Shown here: positions 9,203 to 16,357 of the stretch, piece after piece
How positions within the stretch are numbered: position 1 is the stretch's first letter
How the letters are laid out: the number at the start of each line of letters is the position of its first letter
Origin: DATNFP01 sp035606335
GTDB lineage: Bacteria > Bacteroidota > Bacteroidia > Chitinophagales > Chitinophagaceae
Direction: 5' to 3'
Assembly (NCBI GenBank): GCA_035606335.1
Contig: DATNFP010000196.1
Location: 1-27,814, forward strand
DNA: 27,814 nucleotides
Program-made: the position numbers and the translations under genes
Notes under the pieces: model-generated
Told to the model about the DNA's origin: nothing
Seen by the model: the letters and a program-made list of their open reading frames with translations, nothing else
Database searches by the model: none

Positions 9203-9217
9203 TTTAACACCGTTAGC
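9203..9217. promoter_or_regulatory. Candidate TetR operator upstream of tetR
   Basis: TTTAACACCGTTAGC matches the adaptor-side palindrome at 12 of 15 positions and keeps the inner half-sites TAAC/GTTA. It lies directly downstream of the predicted -7 box, so a bound repressor would cover the transcription start. Confidence 0.6.
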
Positions 9218-9224
9218 AAAAGTA
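9217..9224 (-). promoter_or_regulatory. -7 box of the tetR promoter
   Basis: The minus strand reads TACTTTTG, an exact TAnnTTTG match, 36 nt before the tetR start codon. The candidate operator begins where this box ends. Confidence 0.55.
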
Positions 9225-9365
9225 GATAGTCGTTGTATTCCGAAGCATAATTTTTATAAATAGTGTTATAAGAATTAAAGTGAGCAGTATGATGTATTAT
9301 CACTTATGGCGGGATGGGACGTACTAGCGACTTGTTTAATGTTATGCAGTAATAATCAATAGCTC

Positions 9366-9413
9366 AAAAAAATCGCCCTTGCGGGCGACTTAAGGCTGTG
9401 GAGAATAACGGAG
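9366..9413 (-). repeat. Direct repeat: tRNA-Ala 3' end plus terminator (distal end of island)
   Basis: This is identical to 13503-13550 at 46 of 48 positions. It holds seven A residues, the TCGCCC/GGGCGA hairpin and 15 nt matching the 3' end of the tRNA-Ala gene; the rest of the tRNA is absent. This is what site-specific integration into a tRNA 3' end leaves behind. On the minus strand the hairpin followed by seven T residues also serves as a terminator for the nuclease-like gene that ends at 9428. Confidence 0.85.
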
Positions 9414-9427
9414 AATTAATTACTAAG

Positions 9428-10816
9428 CTAGTCCCGCTTAGCAATATCTTCTTCCCAATGCGTAACATCAGGAGTGGCTGTTACTGGGAGATCAAACAGT
9501 AAATTATTAAATAATACTGCATTTTTTGCCCTCTCAAAATATATAGTTGTCTCTGCACATTCAAAACCTTCAGGAGTGGGGAGGAATTGCATTGTGTTGC
9601 AAAAAATGCTCTCGATTTCCTTGTTGCCAAACCCAAAAGACTGAACTGTTTCGTTTATTTTCTTGTGCCTTTCTAATTCAACGATAGGCCCCACAACTGT
9701 TTCATAGCCAATGTGAATAATGCCTCTGCCTACCTCCGGAATTTGCTTTAAAGCATTGCTGAGTGTTTTCTTTATATCTTTTGCTTTCCGATCAACGGAT
9801 GTCTTCGCAATACAATCCCACTGTGCGATACACGCCCAATGCAACTCACCATAAAATTCATTAAGCACAAAAAGCTCATCTTCTCCTCCAACGGTATCAA
9901 TTCTACTAGGTGCAAGCAAAGGTGTGTAATTACCGTGAATGTTATAATTGCCAGCCAATATTTCAATCATCTGCGGAGAATTAGGACGAGTGGGATTGTC
10001 CGCAAGCCTTTTATTTATACTCGATATGTCCAGTTGTGTTGCGCAAAACTCAATTTGCTCGTTTCCGAAAATTTCACCACTTCCCAGCTTTCCAGCACGC
10101 ACATACGCCGTTAGTGCCTTTCCTAAAATCATTTCATTTGTTTCTTCTACTGGAATCTTGAATGTTATTTGAGCATAGAGTGGTATTTTCTCTATTCTCA
10201 TTGCATTAAATAAATGTCTTGATCTTTTTTGCCATTCTTGTCGCTCTGTTTCCGCATATTCGGTCACCTTTGCTAATCGCTTGCACTCTACCCAATATTT
10301 TAAGTTATTTTTTGAAACCTTTAGATCAGGTGTTTTCCCTGTCTTATTCTCTTCCAGGAAAGTAACTGACCAACCGTTCCGATAATACAGGATAGCTACG
10401 GTCAGCTCAAAAAGTGATGAATCTGGTTGGTTTTGGTTCTCATTCAACATAAACTTTAGTCGCTGTTCGATACCAGACATTCTTTTCAATGCTTCAAGGT
10501 TCTTTCCGATTGCAGCGAAGAAAGGATAAATCCTTGTCCATTGAAAAGGATCATTACAGAACGGACGCTCAAAAGTGGATTCAATTAAGTACATATACCA
10601 AGCCATCCAATCAGAATAAACTGCAACAGGATCAAACTGTTTTTGGAAATCCTTGGTTTGAACGTCGGATTCTTGAAGTTCCTTTGCCTTTATCGCATGA
10701 AAATAGTCGACAACATTTTTTCTTCGTCTATGCCATTCGAGCTCGCCTATTGTTTCGATAAACCAGTCGAGAGCATTTTTTGCAAAATCCAACCACAATT
10801 CATTGTTTTGACTCAT
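9428..10816 (-). CDS. PD-(D/E)XK nuclease-like protein, possible defence or restriction function
   Basis: This encodes 462 residues with no signal peptide. Residues 134-179 look like a PD-(D/E)XK nuclease core: an acidic helix (SLFELTVAILYY, E137), a hydrophobic strand (GWSVTF), TPDL with D164, and the strand YWVECKR with E177 and K179. This spacing is typical of restriction-endonuclease-like folds. The first 130 residues are aromatic and helical, and the 280 residues after the motif match nothing I recognise. It is in the putative tRNA-Ala island with other proteins of defence-like type, but no methyltransferase accompanies it, so a standard restriction-modification pair is unlikely. It ends just before the distal repeat, whose hairpin would terminate it. 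Nuclease activity is inferred from the motif alone. Confidence 0.65.
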   Translation of the reverse strand: MSQNNELWLDFAKNALDWFIETIGELEWHRRRKNVVDYFHAIKAKELQESDVQTKDFQKQFDPVAVYSDWMAWYMYLIESTFERPFCNDPFQWTRIYPFFAAIGKNLEALKRMSGIEQRLKFMLNENQNQPDSSLFELTVAILYYRNGWSVTFLEENKTGKTPDLKVSKNNLKYWVECKRLAKVTEYAETERQEWQKRSRHLFNAMRIEKIPLYAQITFKIPVEETNEMILGKALTAYVRAGKLGSGEIFGNEQIEFCATQLDISSINKRLADNPTRPNSPQMIEILAGNYNIHGNYTPLLAPSRIDTVGGEDELFVLNEFYGELHWACIAQWDCIAKTSVDRKAKDIKKTLSNALKQIPEVGRGIIHIGYETVVGPIVELERHKKINETVQSFGFGNKEIESIFCNTMQFLPTPEGFECAETTIYFERAKNAVLFNNLLFDLPVTATPDVTHWEEDIAKRD

Positions 10817-10973
10817 TGTCCAATAGCATCATATTATAGTGCAAAAGTAGCAGTTATTACATACAACTGAGAAGTTAAATGGCAATATCGGGATACTCAG
10901 GATAAAGGCATTACAAACCTCCAAGCGCAATCACTTGTTCAATACAGGTTTCTAAAATTCTCTTATTAGGCAC

Positions 10974-11882
10974 TCAAGTGGTCACCTTCTTAGCAAATTC
11001 TTGCATTATTTGCTCACGGCCAATGTGAAATTCTTTTTCAACCAATGAATAAATAAGGGGTTGGGTATCATCTGTAATAGTACAAATAGTGTCGTTGTCT
11101 ACTATGGTTTCTTCTCCGCGTTTATATATTGTACATTCTCCAGCCGCGACAAGGCGTAAGCAATGATCAGCAAAGTGCGGTAAAATAGCAATATTATAAC
11201 CTTTAGCATCTGCTCGAATACTTGGATAATATACTCCAGCCATACCCTTTCGGGTACAAACTTCGGAGAAGATAGCGGATATCATATAGTCATAATCATG
11301 TTCCATTGGTTTTTTGGCAAACTGACCAGCAAAGAATTCAGTTATCTCGAACGTTCTTTCTCTCAATTCTTTGGGAAGGTCGGCAATCGAATTTTGAAAT
11401 GAGTCATATAATTCTTTCGTATGGCTGCTTTTGGTTAAAAAATCCTTATGATAACAAATCGCTACAAGTGGGATATCGCAGCTAACCTCCCATTTGCTAA
11501 AAGTAACTGGCTGTTCACCATCCTGCCCAATATTCCGTAGTAAGTAGGAAGTCTCTAACGCCGCAATGATCCTAGCATTGTCTAATTCTCCAATGGAAAT
11601 TCCCTCCGGGATAACAGCACCATAAAACATTGTTTGGTTAGGTGTACTAGCGCGTTGATATGATTTGTTGTTTATAGCGGGTACATACGATAATTCAGAC
11701 CGTGTACTAAACCTTTGTCCAAAATTCATAGGTCTTGACCTTAGAATAACTTTTCCCTTGTGAAGTGTCATTTGAATTATACCGAATTTTCCGAGTCTTC
11801 CAATTAGTTCTTCAACTTTTTCACTAGGGTAAGTGCTTAGGTCTAAAGATGAAAGGCACGCAATTATTTCTTTGTAAGTCAT
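10974..11882 (-). CDS. RES-domain-like protein (possible NAD-degrading toxin family)
   Basis: This encodes 302 residues, apparently cytoplasmic. After a 45-residue helical N-terminus come RSRPMNFGQRFS and QRASTPNQTMFYGAV, resembling the opening of RES domains, then an acidic helix with E110, and then GVYYPSIRADAKGYNIAI around residues 216-233, like the conserved (V)YPS and (N)(I/L)A(I/L) segments of RES proteins. Known RES proteins of the ParT/MbcT type degrade or phosphorolyse NAD+ and usually pair with an Xre-family antitoxin. No Xre protein is adjacent here, and this protein is longer than the common RES toxins, so it may be a solo or multi-gene defence effector. A perfect inverted repeat lies just before its start codon. 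Confidence 0.55.
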   Translation of the reverse strand: MTYKEIIACLSSLDLSTYPSEKVEELIGRLGKFGIIQMTLHKGKVILRSRPMNFGQRFSTRSELSYVPAINNKSYQRASTPNQTMFYGAVIPEGISIGELDNARIIAALETSYLLRNIGQDGEQPVTFSKWEVSCDIPLVAICYHKDFLTKSSHTKELYDSFQNSIADLPKELRERTFEITEFFAGQFAKKPMEHDYDYMISAIFSEVCTRKGMAGVYYPSIRADAKGYNIAILPHFADHCLRLVAAGECTIYKRGEETIVDNDTICTITDDTQPLIYSLVEKEFHIGREQIMQEFAKKVTT

Positions 11883-11886
11883 ACAT

Positions 11887-11906
11887 TTGTAATTTACACA
11901 TTACAA
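11887..11906. promoter_or_regulatory. Inverted repeat immediately upstream of the RES-like gene
   Basis: TTGTAAT (11887-11893) and ATTACAA (11900-11906) form perfect 7-bp arms separated by 6 nt, starting 5 nt before the start codon on the minus strand. The position suits a repressor site overlapping the translation start; the partner protein is unknown. Confidence 0.45.
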
Positions 11907-12055
11907 TATAAAACATAATAAAGACTATCTTGAGATAATGCTGTTCCTTCCAAAAAGAACTGGCAAAAGTCCTATTTAATATTTTCATACGCCTTAGTGC
12001 GGCATTAAATAGTCGAATAAGACGTCGAATTGGCGATTTATAAATATTGCAAAAT

Positions 12056-12601
12056 ATGTATCACAAACAACAAGAAAACTATCAATTATTAGGGGAATTC
12101 CTAAAGGCATTTTCTGAGATGGAAACCAGATTAATATTGTACTGCTCCGTCATCAAATACCTAGCGTATTGCCAAGAAGGACTTGACAAGTTTGCACCAT
12201 ATACAATAAGTCAAAGACTCGATTATATTTCAGTATTTATAGATGAAGACCTGCCGGAATTAAAAAATGAATGGACGAAAATACGTGGCAGGATAAAAAC
12301 TGTCAACGAAGAAAGGCGATACCTCGTTCATGGAATTGGAAGGACGAGTATGTATACTGATCCCATCACCACTTTTATTCCAAAAAAAGGAACAACGATA
12401 ACTAAGGAATTTAAAACTGTTGACATTAAAAAACTAATCAATGAGATATATGAGATTTGCACGGGAGACAATGGCCTGGAGGGCGAATTCCAAAATATTT
12501 TTTGTACAAGGAGATATGACTTGTATAACGACCAAATTGACAATTCGCAGAAGATAATTTATCAAATTAATGGTGTTCCGGTAACGAAATTTAAAGGCTG
12601 A
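12056..12601 (+). CDS. Small hypothetical protein with an RxxxxH motif (HEPN-like?)
   Basis: I start at the ATG at 12056; a TTG nine bases earlier is possible but less likely. The 181-residue product is helical in its first half, with no signal peptide or membrane segment. EERRYLVHGIG (R87, H92) fits the R-x4-H pattern of HEPN ribonuclease domains and follows long helices as in that fold, but the residue after the Arg is another Arg and the match is short. It is the only plus-strand gene of the island, divergent from the RES-like gene and convergent with the J-domain gene. I do not recognise its family; the HEPN idea is a weak inference. Confidence 0.6.
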   Translation: MYHKQQENYQLLGEFLKAFSEMETRLILYCSVIKYLAYCQEGLDKFAPYTISQRLDYISVFIDEDLPELKNEWTKIRGRIKTVNEERRYLVHGIGRTSMYTDPITTFIPKKGTTITKEFKTVDIKKLINEIYEICTGDNGLEGEFQNIFCTRRYDLYNDQIDNSQKIIYQINGVPVTKFKG

Positions 12602-12720
12602 TAAAATCAGGATAGTTGAGTCTTACTATAAGGCCGGCGCACAACTTTCTTTCCAAATTTGTTCGTTCGAAACTTCTAAAGACATTTCCGAATTTGTAAC
12701 GCAACTGTTGGATAAATGCC

Positions 12721-13287
12721 CTAAGCCCCAGCAGGGACAGGAGTGGGCTTTCTGAAAATATTAATCCAATTCCATGCTTCCTGTGGTAAACGACCCGTGT
12801 AATTCTCGATATTTATTTCCACAGCGAAATGGTCTTTTCCAGGCACAACGCTTGAAATAAATTTATTAAAATCGGCAGCCACTATATTTTTGTCTACAAT
12901 AATCAAATAAGAATGCCCTAAAATACGTAACCAACTTATTACCCCTTGTGTTTTCACCAATGCCTTGAAAAAAGTATTAAGAATATCAAATCCAAACGTT
13001 ACCATATAAACCTTTCTTGATTCAAATAACCTCATAGCTTGCTCATAATTCCACTTTTGTTTCTCAAAGGCAAGGTATTCCTGATATTTCTTGTCGTATT
13101 CTTGCCTAGTGTCTTTATCACTTAAAACTTGGTAAGCTTCGTTGAGGTCCTTCATCTGTTCTCCACCGTCATTAATTTGGTGATTTGTATCAGGATGATA
13201 TTTTTTTGAGAGAGCACGAAAGGCATCCTTGATTTCCTTTGTTGTTGCAGTTGAGGGGACACTAAGAATAGTATAATAATTTTTCAT
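12721..13287 (-). CDS. J-domain (DnaJ-like) protein with an unknown C-terminal domain
   Basis: I start at the ATG at 13287 (MKNYYTILSVPSTATTKEIK), because J-domains begin almost at once; the alternative at 13311 adds only eight residues. Residues 3-66 form a full J-domain with the essential HPD at 31-33 (KKYHPDTN) and the helix IV region RQEYDKKYQE. It should therefore stimulate an Hsp70 ATPase. There is no Gly/Phe linker, zinc-finger or DnaJ C-terminal domain. Instead about 110 residues follow (from VYMVTFGFDILNTFFKALV to VPAGA) that I do not recognise, and which could bind a client or partner. It is the tRNA-proximal gene of the putative island, with a large inverted repeat upstream. Confidence 0.85.
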   Translation of the reverse strand: MKNYYTILSVPSTATTKEIKDAFRALSKKYHPDTNHQINDGGEQMKDLNEAYQVLSDKDTRQEYDKKYQEYLAFEKQKWNYEQAMRLFESRKVYMVTFGFDILNTFFKALVKTQGVISWLRILGHSYLIIVDKNIVAADFNKFISSVVPGKDHFAVEINIENYTGRLPQEAWNWINIFRKPTPVPAGA

Positions 13288-13335
13288 ACACGGCCTTTTA
13301 TACTGTTGCACAATGTATTTGCCAAAAGCATTTTA

Positions 13336-13383
13336 GAGACAAATTGACAATAATCCAAAGTGTTTTTGGTGTCAAATTGTCTC
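13336..13383. promoter_or_regulatory. Long inverted repeat upstream of the J-domain gene
   Basis: GAGACAAATTGACA (13336-13349) and TGTCAAATTGTCTC (13370-13383) pair at 13 of 14 positions across a 20-nt spacer, about 50-95 nt before the start codon. It may be a two-site operator or a hairpin in the leader. No regulator for it is obvious in the window. Confidence 0.5.
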
Positions 13384-13502
13384 CAACTTTAGTTTTGTAC
13401 AGGCCACTGCTATGCCTTATTCTCGTGTCAAAGGAGATATCTACATTCCTTACCTTATTAACCTCTTTGGATAGGCTATAGTATATAGACATAATAATTT
13501 AT

Positions 13503-13535
13503 AAAAAAATCGCCCTTTCGGGCGACTTAAAGCTG

Positions 13536-13550
<15 letters not shown>
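13503..13550 (-). repeat. Direct repeat: tRNA-Ala 3' end plus terminator (tRNA side of island)
   Basis: This is the copy attached to the intact tRNA-Ala gene and matches 9366-9413 at 46 of 48 positions. It covers the last 15 nt of the tRNA, the following hairpin and the A tract. Confidence 0.85.
13510..13525 (-). terminator. Terminator of the tRNA-Ala gene
   Basis: TCGCCC and GGGCGA form a 6-bp stem around a 4-nt loop. The minus strand then has seven T residues. It lies about 10 nt past the tRNA 3' end. Confidence 0.8.
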
Positions 13551-13609
<59 letters not shown>

Positions 13610-13621
13610 CGCAATGGGGTG

Positions 13622-13629
13622 CAAATATA
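13622..13629 (-). promoter_or_regulatory. -7 box of the tRNA-Ala promoter
   Basis: The minus strand reads TATATTTG, an exact consensus match, 12 nt before the mature tRNA 5' end. The same box and the following 12 nt are duplicated before the degenerate tRNA copy (13757-13764). Confidence 0.6.
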
Positions 13630-13670
13630 GTTAATTCACGATTTTTTAATGACTTTAATTAAAAAGAAAA

Positions 13671-13744
13671 GGATAGTATAACAAAGTCGAATCGATGACC
13701 TTTCCGATGCTTCGGGACGCTCTAGCCAGCTGAGCTAATTCCCC
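13671..13744 (-). pseudogene. Degenerate tandem copy of tRNA-Ala
   Basis: The acceptor 5' strand, D-arm and 5' flank are identical to the intact tRNA-Ala, including the TATATTTG box. The rest has decayed. The anticodon arm reads TCCCG-AAGCAT-CGGAA, with a 6-nt loop and a mismatched stem; the T-stem 3' side has two changes; and the acceptor 3' strand no longer pairs. It cannot work as a normal tRNA. Flanking sequence on the high-coordinate side also resembles that of the intact copy, so a unit of about 135-140 bp was duplicated, apparently extending to the ribosome-site region of the small gene at 13814. Confidence 0.8.
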
Positions 13745-13813
13745 CGCAATGGGGTGCAAATATAGGCCAATTCCCACAATTTTTTAGTAACTTTAGTTAA
13801 AAGAAGAAAGGAT

Positions 13814-13972
13814 ATGTGGCGGCAAATTCTCACTTATTTTTATATACGCAAACGGGATCCGAATGATCCACGCAACATCAATATAAAAATGATGCACGGC
13901 ATGAACCGTATCTCATTGTTCATGTTCCTTATCGGTATCATTATTATGATCATCCGCCTTTTGCGACACTGA
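13814..13972 (+). CDS. 52-residue single-pass membrane protein (probably DUF6728-like)
   Basis: The frame MWRQILTYFYIRKRDPNDPR continues with a charged stretch, MMHGMNRIS, and then a hydrophobic helix (FMFLIGIIIMIIRLL), ending RLLRH. The pattern of an aromatic amphipathic start, a short Asn/Asp/Pro linker, MHGxNRIS and one transmembrane helix resembles, from memory, the small Bacteroidota family DUF6728. A purine-rich AAGAAAGGAT precedes the ATG as a plausible ribosome site. Its 3' end overlaps the end of lpxB by 23 bp in convergent orientation. Function unknown. Confidence 0.75.
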   Translation: MWRQILTYFYIRKRDPNDPRNINIKMMHGMNRISLFMFLIGIIIMIIRLLRH

Positions 13973-15053
13973 TTATTTCCTGTGCGGCGAGTTGCGAAGC
14001 ATGGTTATCTCCCAGTTTGTGCCAGAGTATTTCATAGTTAGCTTTTAGCTGGCGTTTGTAGTCTTCATCATGAAGCAACCTTTCCAAAGCAGCTTTCAGG
14101 TTTCGCTCGTTCAGTTCACTTTGTATCAGCTCTGTTACCACCAGCTTATCCATTATCAAATTCACAAGCGATATATATTTCACTTTTACCAGCCGCTTAC
14201 CTATCCAGTAAGAAATAAGGTTGCCCTTATAACACACTACTTCAGGCACACCGAATAGCGCAGTCTCCAGTGTGGCGGTACCACTTGTTACCAGTGCGGC
14301 AGTGGATTGTTTTAATAGATTGTAAGTCTGGTTTTTTACTAATAAGATCTTCTCATTTCCTATAAGGTCGGTATATAATTCGTCAGATTGCGCCTGTGCC
14401 TGCGCGATAACAAACTGATAGTTTGGAAAATGCTTTACCATCTGCAGCATGATGGGAAGCTTGGCCTTTATCTCCTGTTTGCGACTGCCGGGGAGGAGTG
14501 CTATAATAGGCTTATCAGAAAGTAATTCTATAGGTACTATATTTCTTTCATGGTTCACTACTTCTATAAGTGGATGACCTACATAGGTAACTTTATAATC
14601 CCACTTATGATAAAAATCCACCTCAAAAGGAAGTATCACCAGCATCTTGTCCACATCGCGCTTTATCTTCTCCACCCTTTTTTCTTTCCATGCCCACACC
14701 TGCGGTGAAATATAATAGACCACTTTTATCCCCTGCTTTTTTGCCCATTCTGCAATACGCATGTTAAAGCCGGGATAGTCTATCAGCACTATCACATCGG
14801 GTTTGTAGGCCAGTATATCCTTTTTGCAAAATTCTATATTCCGTAAAATGGTGCGCAGGTGAAACAGCACTTCTACAAAACCCATGAATGCCAGCTCGCG
14901 ATAATGCTTTACCAGCGTTGCGCCGGCTGCCTCCATCCTTTCGCCGCCCCAGCAGCGCATATCGGCATTTGTATCCTGGCTATGTATTGCCTTTATAAGA
15001 TTGCTGCCATGCAGATCCCCGCTCGCTTCTCCTGCTATTACATAATAACGCAT
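13950..15053 (-). CDS. lpxB: Lipid-A-disaccharide synthase
   Basis: This GT19 glycosyltransferase condenses UDP-2,3-diacylglucosamine with lipid X to form the lipid A disaccharide on the inner face of the cytoplasmic membrane. The 367 residues are typical. The opening MRYYVIAGEASGDLHGSNLI, then DYPGFNMRIAEWAKK, YYISPQVWAWKEKR and ALLPGSRKQEI, are LpxB signatures, and the C-terminal SGTATLETALFGVPEVVCYK is the nucleotide-sugar binding region. Its ATG directly follows the stop codon of the upstream membrane protein gene (TAGATG), suggesting translational coupling. Confidence 0.97.
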   Translation of the reverse strand: MRYYVIAGEASGDLHGSNLIKAIHSQDTNADMRCWGGERMEAAGATLVKHYRELAFMGFVEVLFHLRTILRNIEFCKKDILAYKPDVIVLIDYPGFNMRIAEWAKKQGIKVVYYISPQVWAWKEKRVEKIKRDVDKMLVILPFEVDFYHKWDYKVTYVGHPLIEVVNHERNIVPIELLSDKPIIALLPGSRKQEIKAKLPIMLQMVKHFPNYQFVIAQAQAQSDELYTDLIGNEKILLVKNQTYNLLKQSTAALVTSGTATLETALFGVPEVVCYKGNLISYWIGKRLVKVKYISLVNLIMDKLVVTELIQSELNERNLKAALERLLHDEDYKRQLKANYEILWHKLGDNHASQLAAQEIISVAKGG

Positions 15054-15344
15054 CTACCAGGCATACTTTATCAAAATAATCAGCACGGCATATAATATAG
15101 TAGCTATAAGGATGCCTCTCGCTGTGAGGTCAAGCCGCTTATTGGTGTAAAATATAAAAGGAACAATATTTATGAGCAAACCCAGGCTAAGCACTTTTGC
15201 GGCAAGCGAATGGTCTTCGGCAAGCCTGCTGAAGAAATCCGATGTTGGCATACCGTGAAACCATGCCAGGTAAATAATTAACATACCGACAACAGGCAAC
15301 AATAGTCCAATAACTAAGCCAAAAATGGGGACATTACGTTTCAT
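15054..15344 (-). CDS. Small three-helix membrane protein upstream of lpxB
   Basis: I start at the ATG at 15344 (MKRNVPIFGLVIGLLLPVVG); an upstream ATG at 15383 would add 13 residues with no membrane-protein character. The 96-residue product has three predicted transmembrane helices: residues 7-27, roughly 55-71 (KVLSLGLLINIVPFIFYT) and 80-94. I do not recognise a family. Its TAG stop abuts the lpxB ATG, so it may be co-translated with LpxB and act at the same membrane, but this is inference from position. Confidence 0.8.
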   Translation of the reverse strand: MKRNVPIFGLVIGLLLPVVGMLIIYLAWFHGMPTSDFFSRLAEDHSLAAKVLSLGLLINIVPFIFYTNKRLDLTARGILIATILYAVLIILIKYAW

Positions 15345-15384
15345 AACAGTGCTAATGTGCTGCAATATACAGTGAAAAAGCATT

Positions 15385-15417
15385 TTTGTATATACCAGGC
15401 CTAAACCCCTATCTTTG
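15385..15417 (+). promoter_or_regulatory. Promoter of the phosphosulfolactate synthase gene
   Basis: TTTG at 15385-15388 and TATCTTTG at 15410-15417 are separated by 21 nt, an exact match to the Bacteroidota -33/-7 layout. The transcript would start about 47 nt before the ATG at 15471. This is the best-formed vegetative promoter in the window. Confidence 0.75.
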
Positions 15418-15470
15418 TCGATTATTTTTTCTATTTTAGAATAAGAATTTAAGACGTAAAACCAGAAAAC

Positions 15471-16262
15471 ATGAATTTTCCACTAACAAAAATACCGGAC
15501 CGTACACAGAAGCCCCGCCAGTACGGCCTAACTATGGTAATGGACAAGGGAATGGGATTGGAAGGAACGAGAGACTTTTTATCTGTAGCCGCACCATTTG
15601 TAGATATAGTAAAATTAGGTTTTGGGACTGCCTTTGTAACACAACACCTGAGAGAAAAAATAGAGATATACCGTGAATATAACGTCCCTGTATATTTTGG
15701 TGGCACCTTGTTTGAAGCTTTCCTGATTCGCGATCAGTTTGACGACTATGTAGAAGTGCTAAAAGAATACAACCTCGATTATGTGGAAGTATCCGATGGT
15801 TCTATTACTATTCCCCATATAGAAAAATGCGGCTATATAGAAAAGCTGGCTAAAATAGTAACTGTATTATCGGAAGTGGGTTCTAAAGACGCTACACATA
15901 TCATCCCTCCTTACAAATGGATAGAACAAATGAGGGCCGAACTCGAAGCAGGCTCTACTTATGTAATTGCAGAAGCGCGTGAAGCAGGTAATGTGGGTAT
16001 CTATCGTGGTTCCGGCGAAGTGCGTGAAGGCCTAGTACAGGAAATACTAACACAAATACCTTCCGAACAAATAATATGGGAAGCCCCCCAAAAGGCACAG
16101 CAGGTATATTTCCTGGAACTATTGGGAGCCAATGTGAACCTGGGCAACCTTGCACCTGCAGAAGTATTGCCGCTTGAATCTATGCGTTTTGGATTACGTG
16201 GAGATACATTCGAACTGTTCCTGAACAAGCATACCAAAACAAAGTCAACTAATCATTCATAA
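15471..16262 (+). CDS. comA: Phosphosulfolactate synthase
   Basis: ComA adds sulfite to phosphoenolpyruvate to give (R)-2-phospho-3-sulfolactate, the first step of coenzyme M synthesis in archaea. In bacteria that lack coenzyme M it feeds sulfolactate or other sulfonates. The 263-residue TIM-barrel shows GLTMVMDKGMG near the start, DIVKLGFGTAF, VPVYFGGTLFEAFL, DYVEVSDGSI, EAREAGNVGIYRG and GANVNLGN, all in the usual order. Many Bacteroidota make sulfonolipids such as capnine; a role in supplying their sulfonate head group is an inference only. It has its own promoter and terminator. Confidence 0.93.
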   Translation: MNFPLTKIPDRTQKPRQYGLTMVMDKGMGLEGTRDFLSVAAPFVDIVKLGFGTAFVTQHLREKIEIYREYNVPVYFGGTLFEAFLIRDQFDDYVEVLKEYNLDYVEVSDGSITIPHIEKCGYIEKLAKIVTVLSEVGSKDATHIIPPYKWIEQMRAELEAGSTYVIAEAREAGNVGIYRGSGEVREGLVQEILTQIPSEQIIWEAPQKAQQVYFLELLGANVNLGNLAPAEVLPLESMRFGLRGDTFELFLNKHTKTKSTNHS

Positions 16263-16283
16263 TAGGATTTACTTATATGATAT

Positions 16284-16309
16284 AAAAAGCGCTCAATGGA
16301 GCGCTTTTT
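16284..16309 (+). terminator. Rho-independent terminator after comA
   Basis: AAAAAGCGCTC pairs perfectly with GAGCGCTTTTT (11 bp) around an AATG loop, followed on the plus strand by a further T. It lies 22 nt after the comA stop and separates it from aroE. Confidence 0.9.
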
Positions 16310-16357
16310 TACTTTTATAGATACCTTCTCTATTTTGTGGTAGAATTGAAGCAGCTT

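Larger units (their letters stand above)
9366..13502. mobile_element. Putative small genomic island at tRNA-Ala, without integrase
   Basis: The 4.1-kb segment is bounded by 46/48-identical direct repeats made of the tRNA-Ala 3' end and its terminator. Its four genes (nuclease-like, RES-like, RxxxxH protein, J-domain protein) look AT-richer than the efflux operon beside them and are unrelated to the metabolic genes on the other side. No integrase, transposase or relaxase is present, so it is either a decayed element or one moved by an enzyme encoded elsewhere. The boundaries are seen; the mobility is inferred. Confidence 0.65.

Noticed and set aside
13298..13492. Minus-strand open frame of 64 codons upstream of the J-domain gene
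   Set aside because: It runs through the long inverted repeat, has no ribosome site and no protein character.
9366..13502. Insertion sequence or transposon
   Set aside because: There is no transposase and there are no terminal inverted repeats; the ends are direct repeats tied to a tRNA 3' end, which fits site-specific integration better.
16337..16357. GTG start for shikimate dehydrogenase
   Set aside because: The ATG at 16358 gives the usual AroE N-terminus directly, and the extra seven residues match nothing in the family.
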